A stretch of 64,000 nucleotides of DNA from Isoetes taiwanensis. Taxonomy: Eukaryota; Streptophyta; Lycopodiopsida; Isoetales; Isoetaceae. The DNA is taken from contig JAJEKV010000033.1 in assembly GCA_021234155.1 (NCBI GenBank), positions 15,571,422 through 15,635,421 of the forward strand. Direction: 5' to 3'. The notes under the pieces were generated by a model. That model worked only from the letters and a program-made list of their open reading frames with translations, did no database searches and had not been told where the DNA came from. Of the stretch, positions 45,321-55,765 are shown piece by piece. The translations under genes were made by a program, and so were the position numbers. Numbering within the stretch: the stretch's first letter is position 1; every line of letters begins with the position of its first letter.

Positions 45321-46232
45321 TATTCTGAGGGGGTGAGGTAGGCCCACGTCTTGCCGGCTTCACGGCTGAAGTTTCCTTCCAAGGAACATGGTCGGGCCCT
45401 GTTTTTACTCCGCCATGCCCTAACTCTCGCGCAGAGGTACTTACGCCTCAAAGGGGGAAGGTGGGAATTTTGATGAAGGGGATTCCGGGGCTGCCCGAGT
45501 TTTTGGCCCCAAAGCTTGTGGCTAGGGATTTCTTGCAAAAACGGAGACAGGAGGCAAGGAAAAGAGCGTAAAGCGGTGAAGTGGCTTGACTTCGAGTTTG
45601 GGTTCGTTGGTCCTGCTTGATGGGGATTTGGGTGTTGATTCGAAGAAGAGCATGCGTGTGAATAAGGGGAGCCGAACTTATTAGATAGGAGACTCGGCAA
45701 ATGCCAATATTGAAAGATTGATCACGGGAATGAGCTCTTTTGGAGAAACATACCGATTCGTTCTCTTTGTTAGTATTGATCTTTTATTGATGCATTGCTA
45801 TGCCCAAAGGTTTGACAAATTTTCTTCCACGCAATGACATTTACGCAAGGCTCATGCCGGATGGCCATGCACCGAATGTATTTGAACGAATAATTCCGTC
45901 TCCAATGCATTTGCTTTTAAATTGAAGGCGGGAAGGGACGTATCCGTGTAGGTTTCAATGTGGTGAGTTATCACAAAGATTTATCCACACAAGTTGTGTA
46001 AATTTCATAAATTTCTTTTTAAACTACAGGTGTTCAAAGCCTTTACGAGCTTATATCTATCATAAGCAAGGTGTTCAAAGCATTTCTAAGCTTATATCTA
46101 TTATTAAGCAATGTTTGGAAGATATTGATTCATATCGGATCCCTCAATTGATGGTAAGTATCAGTTCACTTCACATTGTCATTATTGGTAAATGCAAATC
46201 CTAGGTCATTATTAATGGGTCCTTTCTTTTTG

Positions 46233-46312
46233 AAGTACGAGGATGATGAAGGTGACCGGGTTACTCGCTTTGCAAGTGATAGTGATCTAATAGATCTTTG
46301 TAAATTTTGCTA
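46233..46312 (+). pseudogene. Possible PB1-domain exon fragment
   Basis: The frame reads KYEDDEGDRVTRFASDSDLI DLCKFC. The (Y)xDxxGDxVxxxxDxDL pattern is the OPCA acidic motif of PB1 protein-interaction domains. It is followed by a stop and by further short coding-like pieces (near 46460, VKIRHLGKELVLNLK). Too short to name a gene. Confidence 0.4.
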
Positions 46313-47050
46313 GAGTTTCCGGATAAAAGGTAAAAGAACATGCCATGTTGTCTTTGTTAAAGTTTGATAGTGTAATCTTGGTTCCGACATTCAAGAATTT
46401 GTGTTAAAAGCCGACTAGTTCCAAGATTACTCGTGGTTTGACGCTTTTGCTAGACGTGTCAAGATCCGACATCTTGGGAAGGAGTTGGTACTAAATTTAA
46501 AATGAAGAATAAGGAGGGTTGGGGATCATCATATGGAGTTTACATTCTTTGCGGCAATGGTTGGCAAACAGGGGCAGTGAATTACCTTTGGTTACGACCT
46601 TTTATTTGTTCATATTATGCCCACTAACCCCATAACTCAAAATTATTGATGTGAAAGCCTAAGGCGCTTCTCGTCTTGCGGTAATATATTTATTCTGCAA
46701 CATCATATTACCTTGATAATTTGTTCTCAAAAACCCACTAGATCATAGCGGAAGAAGGCCGCTACTTTGATCCATATTGTAATGACAAAAATTGTATTTG
46801 GATGGAAAAATATGTGCACAAAAAACGCAAAAAGTTGCATTAAATTCCGTTGGTGGCAATTTGAGCTATAGAGTCTTTGTCCCGAATTCCACCAATGGCA
46901 ATTTGAACCAAAAAGAAAGTCATCCATTTCTCGATGTATGCAACTATCGACAAAAAGCTTTGAGTTGTTCTGTAAAGTCAGATGGGATTCTGCCAATACT
47001 TTAATATGATATTTGTTTTCTTCTGATGTTTCTTAATGCTTTGGATGCAG

Positions 47051-47079
47051 AACATCATTCCCAGCACAATGCTGCTAAG
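47051..47079 (+). pseudogene. GAPC: Cytosolic GAPDH exon fragment (NIIPSSTGAAK exon)
   Basis: Follows a TTTGGATGCAG acceptor and ends AAG|GTGAGC. It reads NIIPS then out of frame to AAK. The expected CAGCACTGG part has shrunk to CAGCACAATG, again at a CAG/CTG site. Its identity rests on the next exon. Confidence 0.65.
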
Positions 47080-47170
47080 GTGAGCATTGACATTTCTGTC
47101 ACTCTTTATCGTGATGTTAATAATTTATGTTTTAGGTATCTATTATACTAAGTTTGTTAATTTGCAACAG

Positions 47171-47245
47171 GCTGTGGCTAAAGTGTTGCCAGCACTCAAT
47201 GGGAAACTCAGTGGCATGGCATTCAGGGTGCCGACCCCTCATGTA
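47171..47245 (+). pseudogene. GAPC: Cytosolic GAPDH exon fragment
   Basis: After an intron of 91 bp ending in GCAACAG, the frame reads [25 protein letters not shown], a near-exact match to the conserved GAPDH segment just before the PTxxVSVVDLT strand. The homology stops abruptly at 47245 in unrelated sequence. The retained intron shows that genomic DNA, not mRNA, was captured. The glycolytic enzyme itself cannot be made from this piece. Confidence 0.88.
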
Positions 47246-48179
47246 TTTATAGAAAAGGATTTGTACCTCGTGCAAACCTTGGCCAACTATTTTTGCAACA
47301 AAAGGGAGAAATCGACAGCAAACGAAATAACAGGAAGCGAATGCCATATCTGGAGGAAAAAGGCTTGGGAGGTGATCGAAATAGCAAGGGCGACCACCTT
47401 TTTCTCCAACAAAAGGTACGGCTGGGCTTAATCAGGAGTTAACGGCCAGTTCCGGGAGTCTACAAATACTGGCGGTCTGCAAGAATCCGATAGAGGGACA
47501 TCATTGGATTTGAATCCGGCTGTGGGATCTCAAGCTTTGTTTGGCGGCTCCTGCAGAATCCGGCAGCCAACAAACCTTCAGCCTCGGCTTCAGTGAACCG
47601 GGTCCCTGATCGCTGTTGCCCAAGACAGACCTGTAACTCCTTGATCTGGCTTCTGGATCAGCAGGGATATCTGGCTTTTCGGTTAAGCCTAAGATTGTAT
47701 TGAGTTCTATTCCTTGGTGATTATTGAGCCCATACTATTGTAAGATTGGTTTGATCATAAGCTGAAGGGATTATAAGCTATGATCAATTCCTTTCATTCA
47801 TTTCCCTTGGAAATTGCCTTAGTTCTTGTCTTGGATCCGGTTGGGTGGAGACTGGATGCCCAAATCCATTGGTTGTGGAAACCAAAGCTGTTTGTTCTTA
47901 TCTAAAGATTGTTCCTTCTTGACTTGTCTATACAATTGTTGTTGCAAGTAGCTACGCCTTTAAGTTTTTCCCTTAAAGTGTCGTCATCGGAGCACAAGAT
48001 CTTGCAGGAAGACGTGCGCTACAAATCGCCGACGGCAACCAAGAAGAGGACATGGCAAACTTGACATTCTGGAAAGAACAAGAACCAATACATGATGAGT
48101 TGCAAAACAGATTCTTCAAAGGTAACAAAATCTATTTCTTATTTTGTCATTGCCAACAATACAAACTAATCTAGATTTC
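47246..48179. other. No gene recognised; possible LTR-like sequence
   Basis: Has features often seen in retrotransposon leaders (GTATTTATAG, later a long T/G-rich leader), but no matching second LTR exists in the window. Not called as an LTR. Confidence 0.3.
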
Positions 48180-48826
48180 ATAGGGGACAAGCCAAGTGGT
48201 TTTGTTCAAAAGCATTTGCAGGAGTCACGCATTGAGGCATTTGGCGCCTCTCCACATCAAATGCAACACTAGCATTCTTCGCAAGAAGACCCGAAGAAGG
48301 AAACACACCCGACAATTGTAAATTACGACACATTAACAATTCGACGCATGAAAGACATTGTGTATCCAAGTCATGTCGAAAACAGCAAGGACGTAACGGT
48401 AAGCAAACAATTGTACCAATCACAAATATATGCAAGTAATTTCGGTAATATGTTGACATATGGCCCGCAAATCAAAGGCAAATTTGAAGCACAAACTAAC
48501 AATTTCGATAGCATACGATACGTTTGTACATATTGCACAAACCTAAACATATGAAGAAGAACAACTGCGCACGATGTGTGAAATCGCAAATCCAAAGCCG
48601 GTTACCAACACTTGCTGGTTTCATCTACAGCGATACAGGCAAAGCATACAAAGCACTCTTCCGAAATGAACTCCTTGACAAAGCATATGGAATGGACGAT
48701 GGAGAATTGTATAATGAAATGATGACGTCGCCACTAAAATTCTGTGAACGAGTATCTCAACAAAATCCAACAGGGATATTCAAAATCAATTGTACAAACG
48801 TAATCATCGAGTACGAAAACAACTAG
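48180..48826 (+). pseudogene. RPA1-like ssDNA-binding protein, C-terminal (DBD-C) part
   Basis: Frames in sequence read KDIVYPSHVENSKDVTVSKQ LYQSQIYASNFGNMLTYGPQ, then IRYVCTYCTN, then after one frameshift KKNNCARCVKSQIQSRLPTL AGFIYSDTGKAYKALFRNEL LDKAYGMDDGELYNEMM and the end YENN. A C-x2-C...C-x2-C zinc ribbon, then DxTGxxxxxLFxxxxxxxxG MxxxEL, is the DBD-C OB fold of replication protein A large subunit. RPA-like genes are carried by plant Helitrons, and other plant families of RPA1-like ORFs exist. Only the tail survives in copy 2 (19757). Confidence 0.6.
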
Positions 48827-49261
48827 ACAATCAACACTCTGTCTATGAGCTTTCTGTCTGTTTTAATAATTGTAGGAATCTTTGCTTTTAAAGCAAAACT
48901 AAACACTTTTATATAAATGATTTACTTTTACGTGATTTTAAAAATTCAAATCCCATATGTTACTCATGTTATTCAACACTAAGTCGAACCCTACACCTCA
49001 AAGGACTTAATCATTCAACACAAACACATGCTAATAAATAATGTTCAAAATCTACATCTAAACATCAAAAAAAAAGTTACGCATCACCCTTAACAAAACA
49101 AAAAAAATACACATGAATTGTCAACACGGGATCAGAATAGAAAAACAACATCTTCGTGATATTGGCCACTTACCTCTTTGCCTTGCAAAAACAAAGACAT
49201 ATGCAACGAAATGATTCATCCATGTTCCTATACTACTTTCAAAATAATTAAATAATTTAAA

Positions 49262-49505
49262 TAATAGATAGATAGATAGTATTTTAACGTCACACCACTA
49301 GGGCAAAGATCCTCTTTGGACATGTGACCACACTACATTGCTTTGTTGGGCCCTGCCCCCAACCACTTTACATTGCGTCTATGGGTTTTGACACCCAACA
49401 GTTCAAAGTGCGATTCTGGGCGGTCTCAAACTCGAGACCTATAGTTGCTAAACCTAGTGTATTACCACTAGACTAAACGACCAGACGCATGAAGATACAT
49501 TTATA
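49262..49505 (-). mobile_element. tRNA-derived SINE candidate, copy 3
   Basis: Same as 20285-20525: A-box and B-box-like tRNA promoter on the minus strand near 49430-49500, and a GATAGATAGATAG tail at 49266-49280. Differences between the two are few (for example CAGCATCCAACTGG against CAAAGATCCTCTTTGG). Confidence 0.55.
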
Positions 49506-49943
49506 AAGCTTTATTCATAATAGCATTTTGGGGGCAATCCACAGTGCTTTGCACCTTGTTTATTGTGTCATGTTTGTACACTTTCCATTACTGCCTAAGT
49601 ATCAGCCAGACTAATTAGGTATAGACTTGTAATTACGTGTACAATGAAGCTTATCCAATTGGTAACAATTACAATTTATTGTTTGCTCACATGTAGCAAG
49701 GTCATAAATTGCTATGCCATGTCTATGAATTCTGGAGGCTAAGACCTACTTGTTCCTTATTCTTGATCTCACCAAGCAAACATGTTGTCTTTGACCATGT
49801 CCTTTTTTCAACTCCAGTAGTCTAAGATGTGGTGGGTGTCTTTGACATCACATCCGTTGGTTTTGTTCGGTTGAATTATGCATCACAACTGGTACTGAGT
49901 ATAGTTAGCATGGCATCATAAATGATTTTAAATTCTCTTGCAG

Positions 49944-50041
49944 ATATTGCTGAAGTGCAGAATGTTTTATCTTCATATAATAAGCTACAAGAAAATGGCA
50001 TGAAAGTTCCAATTTGGGTGGTTGCAGAAAATTACCGATTT
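49944..50041 (+). pseudogene. Gfo/Idh/MocA oxidoreductase exon, copy 3
   Basis: Identical in meaning to 20978-21075, with the acceptor CTCTTGCAG intact. Other exons of the gene are not seen on either side. Confidence 0.55.
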
Positions 50042-50503
50042 TCTGGATGCTTTGTACTCCACGAACAACGGCATCATCTTCGACTTTCACCATTCTAGGA
50101 ACGTCCTGTGGTGTTCCGGGAGCGACTATTTGGGAGGAAGAAGAGATATGCATCGCGGCTAAAACTTTGTATAGTCCATAATCAAATAGCTTGTTTTTTT
50201 CATAGATACATCAACAAGAAGCTATCCCGTAGCCAAGAAATGTTATTACGGTCTTGGTGGCTCGATTGCCTCCACAATCGACTTGTTACATCTGCAAAGG
50301 AAAATCTTATCGGACTAAACACCTTAAAAGCTTGGTTTCCAAATGGTCGCCAAAACAACGGTGACCACCGCTTTGTTTGCAAGCATTGGCATATTCTAGG
50401 CATATACTGGCATATACCTGGAATATGCCATAAACCCACATGGACGAGGGCTTGCCCCCCTAGGGGCAACCCAAAAAGAAGAAGAGAAAATGCTCTTCAT
50501 ATC

Positions 50504-50511
50504 TTCAAAAC
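50504..50511 (+). other. hAT target-site duplication, left
   Basis: TTCAAAAC, identical to 55889-55896 and single at the empty site 9119-9126. Confidence 0.95.
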
Positions 50512-50639
50512 CAGGGATAGGTTCAATACGCTGTACGTTTTATATGGAATACGTATGAATTGTATGATACGGCACAAATTTGCCGTATAAAACGCAAAAA
50601 ATACGGCAAAAAACAATTCCGGCGTCGGAAGATTTTCAG

Positions 50640-50880
50640 ACTGCTGAAAACAACTAAACCGCTGTGATCACGAAAATTTTTCGGCGTCTGGCGAAATCTT
50701 CGAAACAGCGTCTGCGAAATTAAAATTTTTGACGCGTCTAAAACAACGCCAACTAGCGTCTGCGAACATTTTTCGGCGTGCGGCGGTGTAGTTGTTTTCG
50801 GTCTGTAAAAATTTGAACTTCAACGTCTGGCGTTCTGAATTCCGCGTCTGAAGTCTTCAGCGTCGCGCAATTTAGTGTTT
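50640..50880 (+). repeat. Left subterminal GCGTCTG-type repeats of the hAT element
   Basis: GCGTCTG occurs at 50684, 50708, 50756 and near 50846, with GCGTCTA at 50734 and other near-matches. GCGTCTGCGAA at 50708 and 50756 differs at two positions from the right-hand GCGTACGCGAA. Probable transposase-binding sites by analogy with other hATs. Confidence 0.6.
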
Positions 50881-51238
50881 TCCGTCTGTGAAAATTCAGG
50901 AAATTTTTGCCCTTTTACTAAGCAAAAAATCTTTGCGCCAACTGTTTGGCCTGTTTTTATGGCATTTGTTAATAGTATATATAAGAAAACGTGATTAGCC
51001 CTAGAATTCACCTCGAGCGTTGGCCGCCGGGTTGAGTCAAAATACTCCTTGGAAAACGGTTAAGCCTTTGAGGTGTCGTTTTTAGGTGTCCGCGAAACCT
51101 GACGTTGGATCTTTGGAGCGTGAGTTTACTCCGTCCCCGTGGTTTCCAACCTTGGGTTAGCATCTGCTTCCATAGAATATCCTATAGGGTCCGTCCAACC
51201 CCCTTGATTCTCGCCGCGGGCGTCGGCCGACGTAACAT

Positions 51239-51922
51239 ATGCATTGTGAGCTTGCTCCTTTGCATATATCACGTCTTCCTTTAGTTCGTGTAATCAAGGA
51301 GTCGGATAGAGACATTGTCGGTCGGGTCCGAGCAATGGTGGCTACGGTCATGCATCTACCTCTGGAGGTGCGGGCGGCGGTCATGCATCTACCTCTAGAG
51401 GTCGCGAGGATCTGCGTGTGCGATGGCGAGAACCACGGGGGCCCGCAACTTCGTGCACGTGGTCGCGGTACTGGAGTTGCGGGTCGGAAAAGAGACCCAG
51501 AATGGGAGTTTGTGAAAGAGTTTGGCGCAAATGAGTGGGAATGTGTGTTTTGTGGATACTCATCGGTAAATGGTTCTGCAACAAGAATTCGAGCTCACAT
51601 CTTACGTGAACGAGACGTCGGTGTCGCAACTTGTACTGCATCTGCTGACTTGCGAAAGGATGCCATCGAGAGATTGTCTCGACTGGATGGGATACGCAAA
51701 ACAAAGAATAATATGAGAAAAAGACGAGGGAAAAATGCTGCCAAACACCGACAACAAGCTGCTGCCCTTCGAGAAATGCTTGGGCGGGAGACATTTTGGA
51801 AAGGTGTAAAAAATGTTGTGAGGTGCATGCAACCTGTTTGTCATGCCATCAAAATCCTTGATTCTTCGAAGGCAAGCACTGGAAAGGTCTGGAGGTGTTG
51901 TCACTCCTTCACAAGCTCGTAG
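51239..51922 (+). pseudogene. hAT transposase remnant: BED zinc finger plus short C-terminal piece
   Basis: The frame holds DPEWEFVKEFGANEWECVFC GYSSVNGSATRIRAHILRER, a BED-type finger (WExF, C-x2-C, then the basic R/H segment and a further Cys). A basic linker follows, then FWKGVKNVVRCMQPVCHAIK ILDSSKASTGKVW, which resembles the middle of plant hAT transposases (FWxxVxxxxxxxxPxxxxLR xxD). The long DUF659/RNase-H catalytic part between and after is missing. Homology stops at about 51893, where the minus-strand cargo begins. It would still encode a DNA-binding protein, perhaps a repressor (inference). Confidence 0.8.
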
Positions 51923-52440
51923 TATACTTGCTGCGCAAAACTCTTACTAAACTCACCGTTGTGGGGTAAATGTCCCTTCACTTGGACATGACGCTCGACT
52001 GCTTTTGCTCGAACCACAGCAATCTTGCACTCGTGAGCCTTATACTTACCCCGCCTACTAGGCCACTCTCTTTCAAACTCATTCTTGTCCAAATTTGTGA
52101 TTACATCGTCGTAGTCTGCTCCATGCGGACAATAGCCAGGCCCTGCCTCGCCAGCTACATTATGCACCTCTGTGATGGTGCAATTATCCCTCTTTGAAAC
52201 TTCATCCATCGCACGCAACCTTCTTAACTCAGCCGTGCGATACTCATTCGCCCTTGCATGTGCTGTTGCTCTCTCCATTTGCCGAGCAGCTGACATTTCA
52301 AGCTCGTTCTCCATGCCTTGCTGCCAAGGAGAGGGGGTCCTCAAATTAGAGGGGACCGAAAAATCATGCTGATCCTGCTGCTCTGACGCACCCACATTCC
52401 GTGGAATTGGATTCGATTCTTCGTCCTGTTCGTGAGACAT
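51901..52440 (-). CDS. Unknown cargo ORF in the hAT element
   Basis: 179 codons from ATG at 52440 to a stop at 51901. The first Met of the larger open frame (52593) is preceded by a hydrophobic, likely non-coding stretch, so MSHEQDEESNPIPRN is preferred as the start. The first half is polar and Gln/Ala/Glu-rich with a possible coiled coil (MERATAHARANEYRTAELRR), and the second half is charged (EFEREWPSRRGKYKAHECKI). I recognise no domain. It lies downstream of the kinase-like gene on the same strand, and its 3' end overlaps the transposase remnant tail to tail. Confidence 0.5.
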   Translation of the reverse strand: MSHEQDEESNPIPRNVGASEQQDQHDFSVPSNLRTPSPWQQGMENELEMSAARQMERATAHARANEYRTAELRRLRAMDEVSKRDNCTITEVHNVAGEAGPGYCPHGADYDDVITNLDKNEFEREWPSRRGKYKAHECKIAVVRAKAVERHVQVKGHLPHNGEFSKSFAQQVYYELVKE

Positions 52441-52707
52441 AATTATAGTGCTGATGTATCTATAGGTGCGCTGGCTTGTATAGGTCTGCTTTGACTTCTT
52501 GTCTTTATAATTTTCGTTAGCTGCGACATATAAAAAAGCACAGAATAAATAACACAAAAAACACACGAAAAGAAAAGAAACACACATGGACAATAATTTT
52601 TTTCAAATAGCATCAAACAAGTGTTTAATGAATTTAATTGGAATATTATGTAATACAAGAATGTTTGAATGTAAGTTTATGGTCTTGTGAATAACAGAAT
52701 ATGCACG

Positions 52708-54451
52708 CTAGGCGTGACTAGGACCAGCTTGGTCTAATGCATCGTCGCCACCCTGGCCAAGTTGAAGAATCCAATCTGATTCCAATTGTGGCCTCGTGCA
52801 CGGAATTGGAGAGCAATGAAAACTGCTCCGCATTGTGTCAAGTAGCTGGGCCATATCAAATTTTCGTGTTTTGTCCCTCATTAGCGACTCAACGCAATGT
52901 TTCAAATAGTCGCACATTCTCCGATGCTTGCCTTGCTGCTCCAAGTTTCCTATTGACTCCATATAGGAGTGCTTACTAGCAAAGTCAGCTAAGTAGTAGA
53001 CAATGTACGCTGCCCCGTGTAAATCAAAGTCAACCCTTGCAGGCACTGTCTTCGAGCCACTACCAAAAAAAAGATCATCATGCATATATGGATGCCTGGC
53101 CCTTTCCATCTCAATTCTTTTCTTACCTTCGCCATCCATACCCTTGTAATGCCATCGTTTTACCTCCACCGCCTCGTGGATCAACCCGGATTCACCCCAA
53201 TCACAAATGCCAATGTATACAAACACGAGGATCAATACATCCCTTCTCCTTTCCATAATCAAAATGGAGCAATATATTGCCCGGATGCAAGTCCATATGC
53301 AGATATCTTTCTTGATGGAGCTTTTAGTGGGCCGCTCTGAATGACATTGCTAAGTCCCCAACCCTAGAGGCAACAAATAATTCTTTCTTTTCTCAAGCTC
53401 TTCAAGCAGCCTCAAATCCGTCTCAACTCTGGGGACAGCTCCCAACTTCTTAAATGCAACCTCTGCAAAGGCATTAGACCCATGACTTGTAAAGAAGGTT
53501 GCCAACGAACCTCCATTCCAAAAAGGGAAAATTAAGCCTTGTCTTTCTAGGCGGTTGTGCTACCAATGCAAACAGATTATACACCCGTGCCTAACTTGCA
53601 TTCCGGACTCCCTCATGTTCTTGAAAGATAGCTTCCACTAACTTATTGGGTTCTGTACTAGGCTGAAAATTATTATGTTGAAGTTTTACACAATAAGGTT
53701 CTTCCTTAATAAAACTAGACCCTAAAATATTGCACTTATACACTGCGCCATATGACCCAGAACCAATTCGTTGTCTGTTTATTATTTGTGATGAATCTAC
53801 CATGGCAAACCAAGTAGTCTTGGCATCCGCTCTTCTCTGAGCTTCCCACTCCCTATCTCTGTCTCACCGGGGCGTTTGGCTTTTTATGGTTTGCGCCAAC
53901 ACTTTCTTAACAAGATGGGGGGGTTGATGGGCTTCTTTCTTCAATTTTCTATTGGTCCACGCCGCATTCCATGTGCTGGCTTTTTCTTTCAGCTCTAGCC
54001 TCAAGCGATGACTACTCAAATTTGCAACTTTTGTGATCATATTGCCGGTAGTGCGGCTAATATTACCCACTATCCATGTATACCTCTCTTGCTCACTCTT
54101 TTCAGGCTCTAGCTCCATCATTCGAAGCTTAAAAGCCCTCTCGGCATCTTTTACCAGCCCTGCATGGTAGTCTAGCCATCCTTCCTCGCTGTTGGTAATC
54201 AATTCCAAATCCTGAGCTGAGGCATTGCACAGCCGATTACACAACCAATTCATGAAATCTGGTCTTAAAGTAGACCATGCTTGTTGTGGTCTGGTTCTTT
54301 TTCTACGCGGCAGTGCTGCAGAAGATGACTCAGGTTGCAGCTCTGTAGCCTGTGTTTGAGATGCCAATGCCTCTACTGGTTGCGGCTCTATCTGAGGCAC
54401 TAATGCCACATTTGGTTGCAAGTTAACTTCCGCTCTCTCTTCTGAAGTCAT
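52708..54451 (-). pseudogene. Protein-kinase-like cargo gene of the hAT element
   Basis: Read on the minus strand from MTSEERAEVNLQPNVAL (54451), in at least three frames. The N-terminal 195 codons are a Pro/Gln-rich segment, a basic patch (RRKRTRPQQAW) and a helical region. Then the kinase part: INRQRIGSGSYGAVYKCNIL (Gly loop) and YCVKL (lysine) within 53591-53803, the catalytic loop HMDLHPGNILL at 53270-53300, and ICDWGES in place of DFG at about 53200. Last comes FDLHGAAYIVYYLADF, in the helix-F position. The order is that of a complete kinase fold. Frame breaks at about 53862, 53590 and 53265 may be errors. It ends GPSHA at 52708. Substrate unknown. Confidence 0.75.
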
Positions 54452-55505
54452 ACTGCTTGTTTTAAAGGATTGCCTAGCAGGCTAGCAAAATGCGACTCAC
54501 TCGACAATACATGGCCCGACAACAAAGAAACACCTACAAGTCAAGCAAAGATAAAACTTTCAATTTAGTGCTTAGCACATGAGGGTAAATCAACTGACTT
54601 TAACCAAAACAAAACGCTAATTTTACGCTTCCTACGCTAAGACCCTAACTTTTTAATCAGTTCATAAGTATGTATATGCAAGGCCAAGGATAGAGTAACA
54701 AATAAAAGGACCAAAACACGATTTATGGTCTATAGCCCAGCTACTGCCAAAATGCAAGGCTAGCAAGTTTTAAATGCATTGCACTTGTCCCAGGTCACGC
54801 TTTTTCAAAGATTTAGACCAATCGAATGCTTATTAAAACATACGCCAGTTCCTATATTAGTGTCGGACTTTCATCAACGACACCATCAGGAACGAGGGTA
54901 CGAGTTAATAAAACATTCTTCTAACCCTTAATAAGAGTACAACGCACACCTTTCGACACCGCGTGACCAAGGCCAACAATGGCGTCAGGCGAGGGTTATA
55001 CTCTTAATAAAGGGAGACCCTAGTTGCCTTAAGCTTCAGCAGTGCCACCCACCCTCGGCATGGCGCAAATAAATGCGGCAATACCAGGCAAGGGGCATGC
55101 CTATGCTCTTGACAACACGCAACCCTAAAAAAGCCCTAAACTTAGCTAAGGTTGTCGTTGAAGGGAAGGCAACCAATTTCTTTTCTTTTTTGGTTTTTTT
55201 TTCTTTTATTTCTATTTTAGTCTTAAATTATTATTTCTTTTAAATTATTATTATTATTATTATTTTTCTAAAATAGGCCAAGCTCAGCCCACAGAACAAG
55301 GCACTCACCATCGTTACGCCCCTTACGCAGGGGGGCAACAGGAGAGGGCCTAACTGCAGACCTAACCTGGCCTACCTATCAAAAAAACAACCAAAGAAAA
55401 CCTAAAATTGGTTTTGGGTGGCAAATTGCAAGGTTGGGCGCAGAAAATACCTTGTTTGCGGCGCAAAAACTGAATCCGCGCGCCGCATATATATAAAAAA
55501 ATTTC
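54452..55505. other. Non-coding part of the hAT element
   Basis: Upstream region of the kinase-like gene; T/A-rich with a TTATTATTATTATT run near 55245. No frame with family features. Confidence 0.55.
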
Positions 55506-55765
55506 GCGTACGCGAAAACTTCAGTTTCGCGTACGCGAAAACTTTTTCGCGTACGCGAAACGTGAAAAACAGCGTACGCGAACACCGCGCCCGTTTCGCG
55601 TACGCGAAATAGTCTGGATTGCGTACGCGAAAAAATTTTCGCGTACGCTTTTACTTAGCTTTCGCGTACGCGAAAGTCAGATTTGTACTTTTGCGTCGCG
55701 ATCCTTTGTATTTCGCGTACGCGAAGTTTTTTTCGCGTACGCTTTCACGAAGCTTTCGCGTACGC
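55506..55765. repeat. Array of eleven GCGTACGC palindromes (hAT right subterminal)
   Basis: Perfect GCGTACGC at 55506, 55529, 55549, 55572, 55598, 55621, 55641, 55664, 55715, 55735 and 55758, usually inside TTTCGCGTACGCGAAA. Spacings are 23, 20, 23, 26, 23, 20, 23, 51, 20 and 23 bp; the 51-bp gap holds a degenerate TTGCGTCGCG. The steps put sites about two helical turns apart. Probable transposase or regulator binding array. It also creates false ORFs on both strands. Confidence 0.95.

Larger units (their letters stand above)
44149..49561 (+). mobile_element. 5.4 kb insertion in copy 3 carrying gene fragments
   Basis: Copy 1 passes directly from GTATTTTT to ATTTGTGTCATG (8163-8180). Copy 3 has 5.4 kb between these flanks. 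The left edge is GGATTGCCCCTG (44149) and an inverted GGGGGCAATCC ends at 49540, giving a 10-bp terminal inverted repeat, followed by 21 unexplained bases. Inside: T/G-rich non-coding sequence (44200-44600), GATCTGC-rich degenerate repeats (45030-45310), a PB1-like exon, two GAPDH exons with their intron, an RPA-like ORF and a SINE. It resembles a gene-capturing (Pack-type) transposon or a nest of several. The superfamily is not settled. Confidence 0.6.

Noticed and set aside
47246-48060. Solo LTR of a copia-like element
   Set aside because: No second LTR, no primer-binding site and no confident TG...CA borders could be shown.
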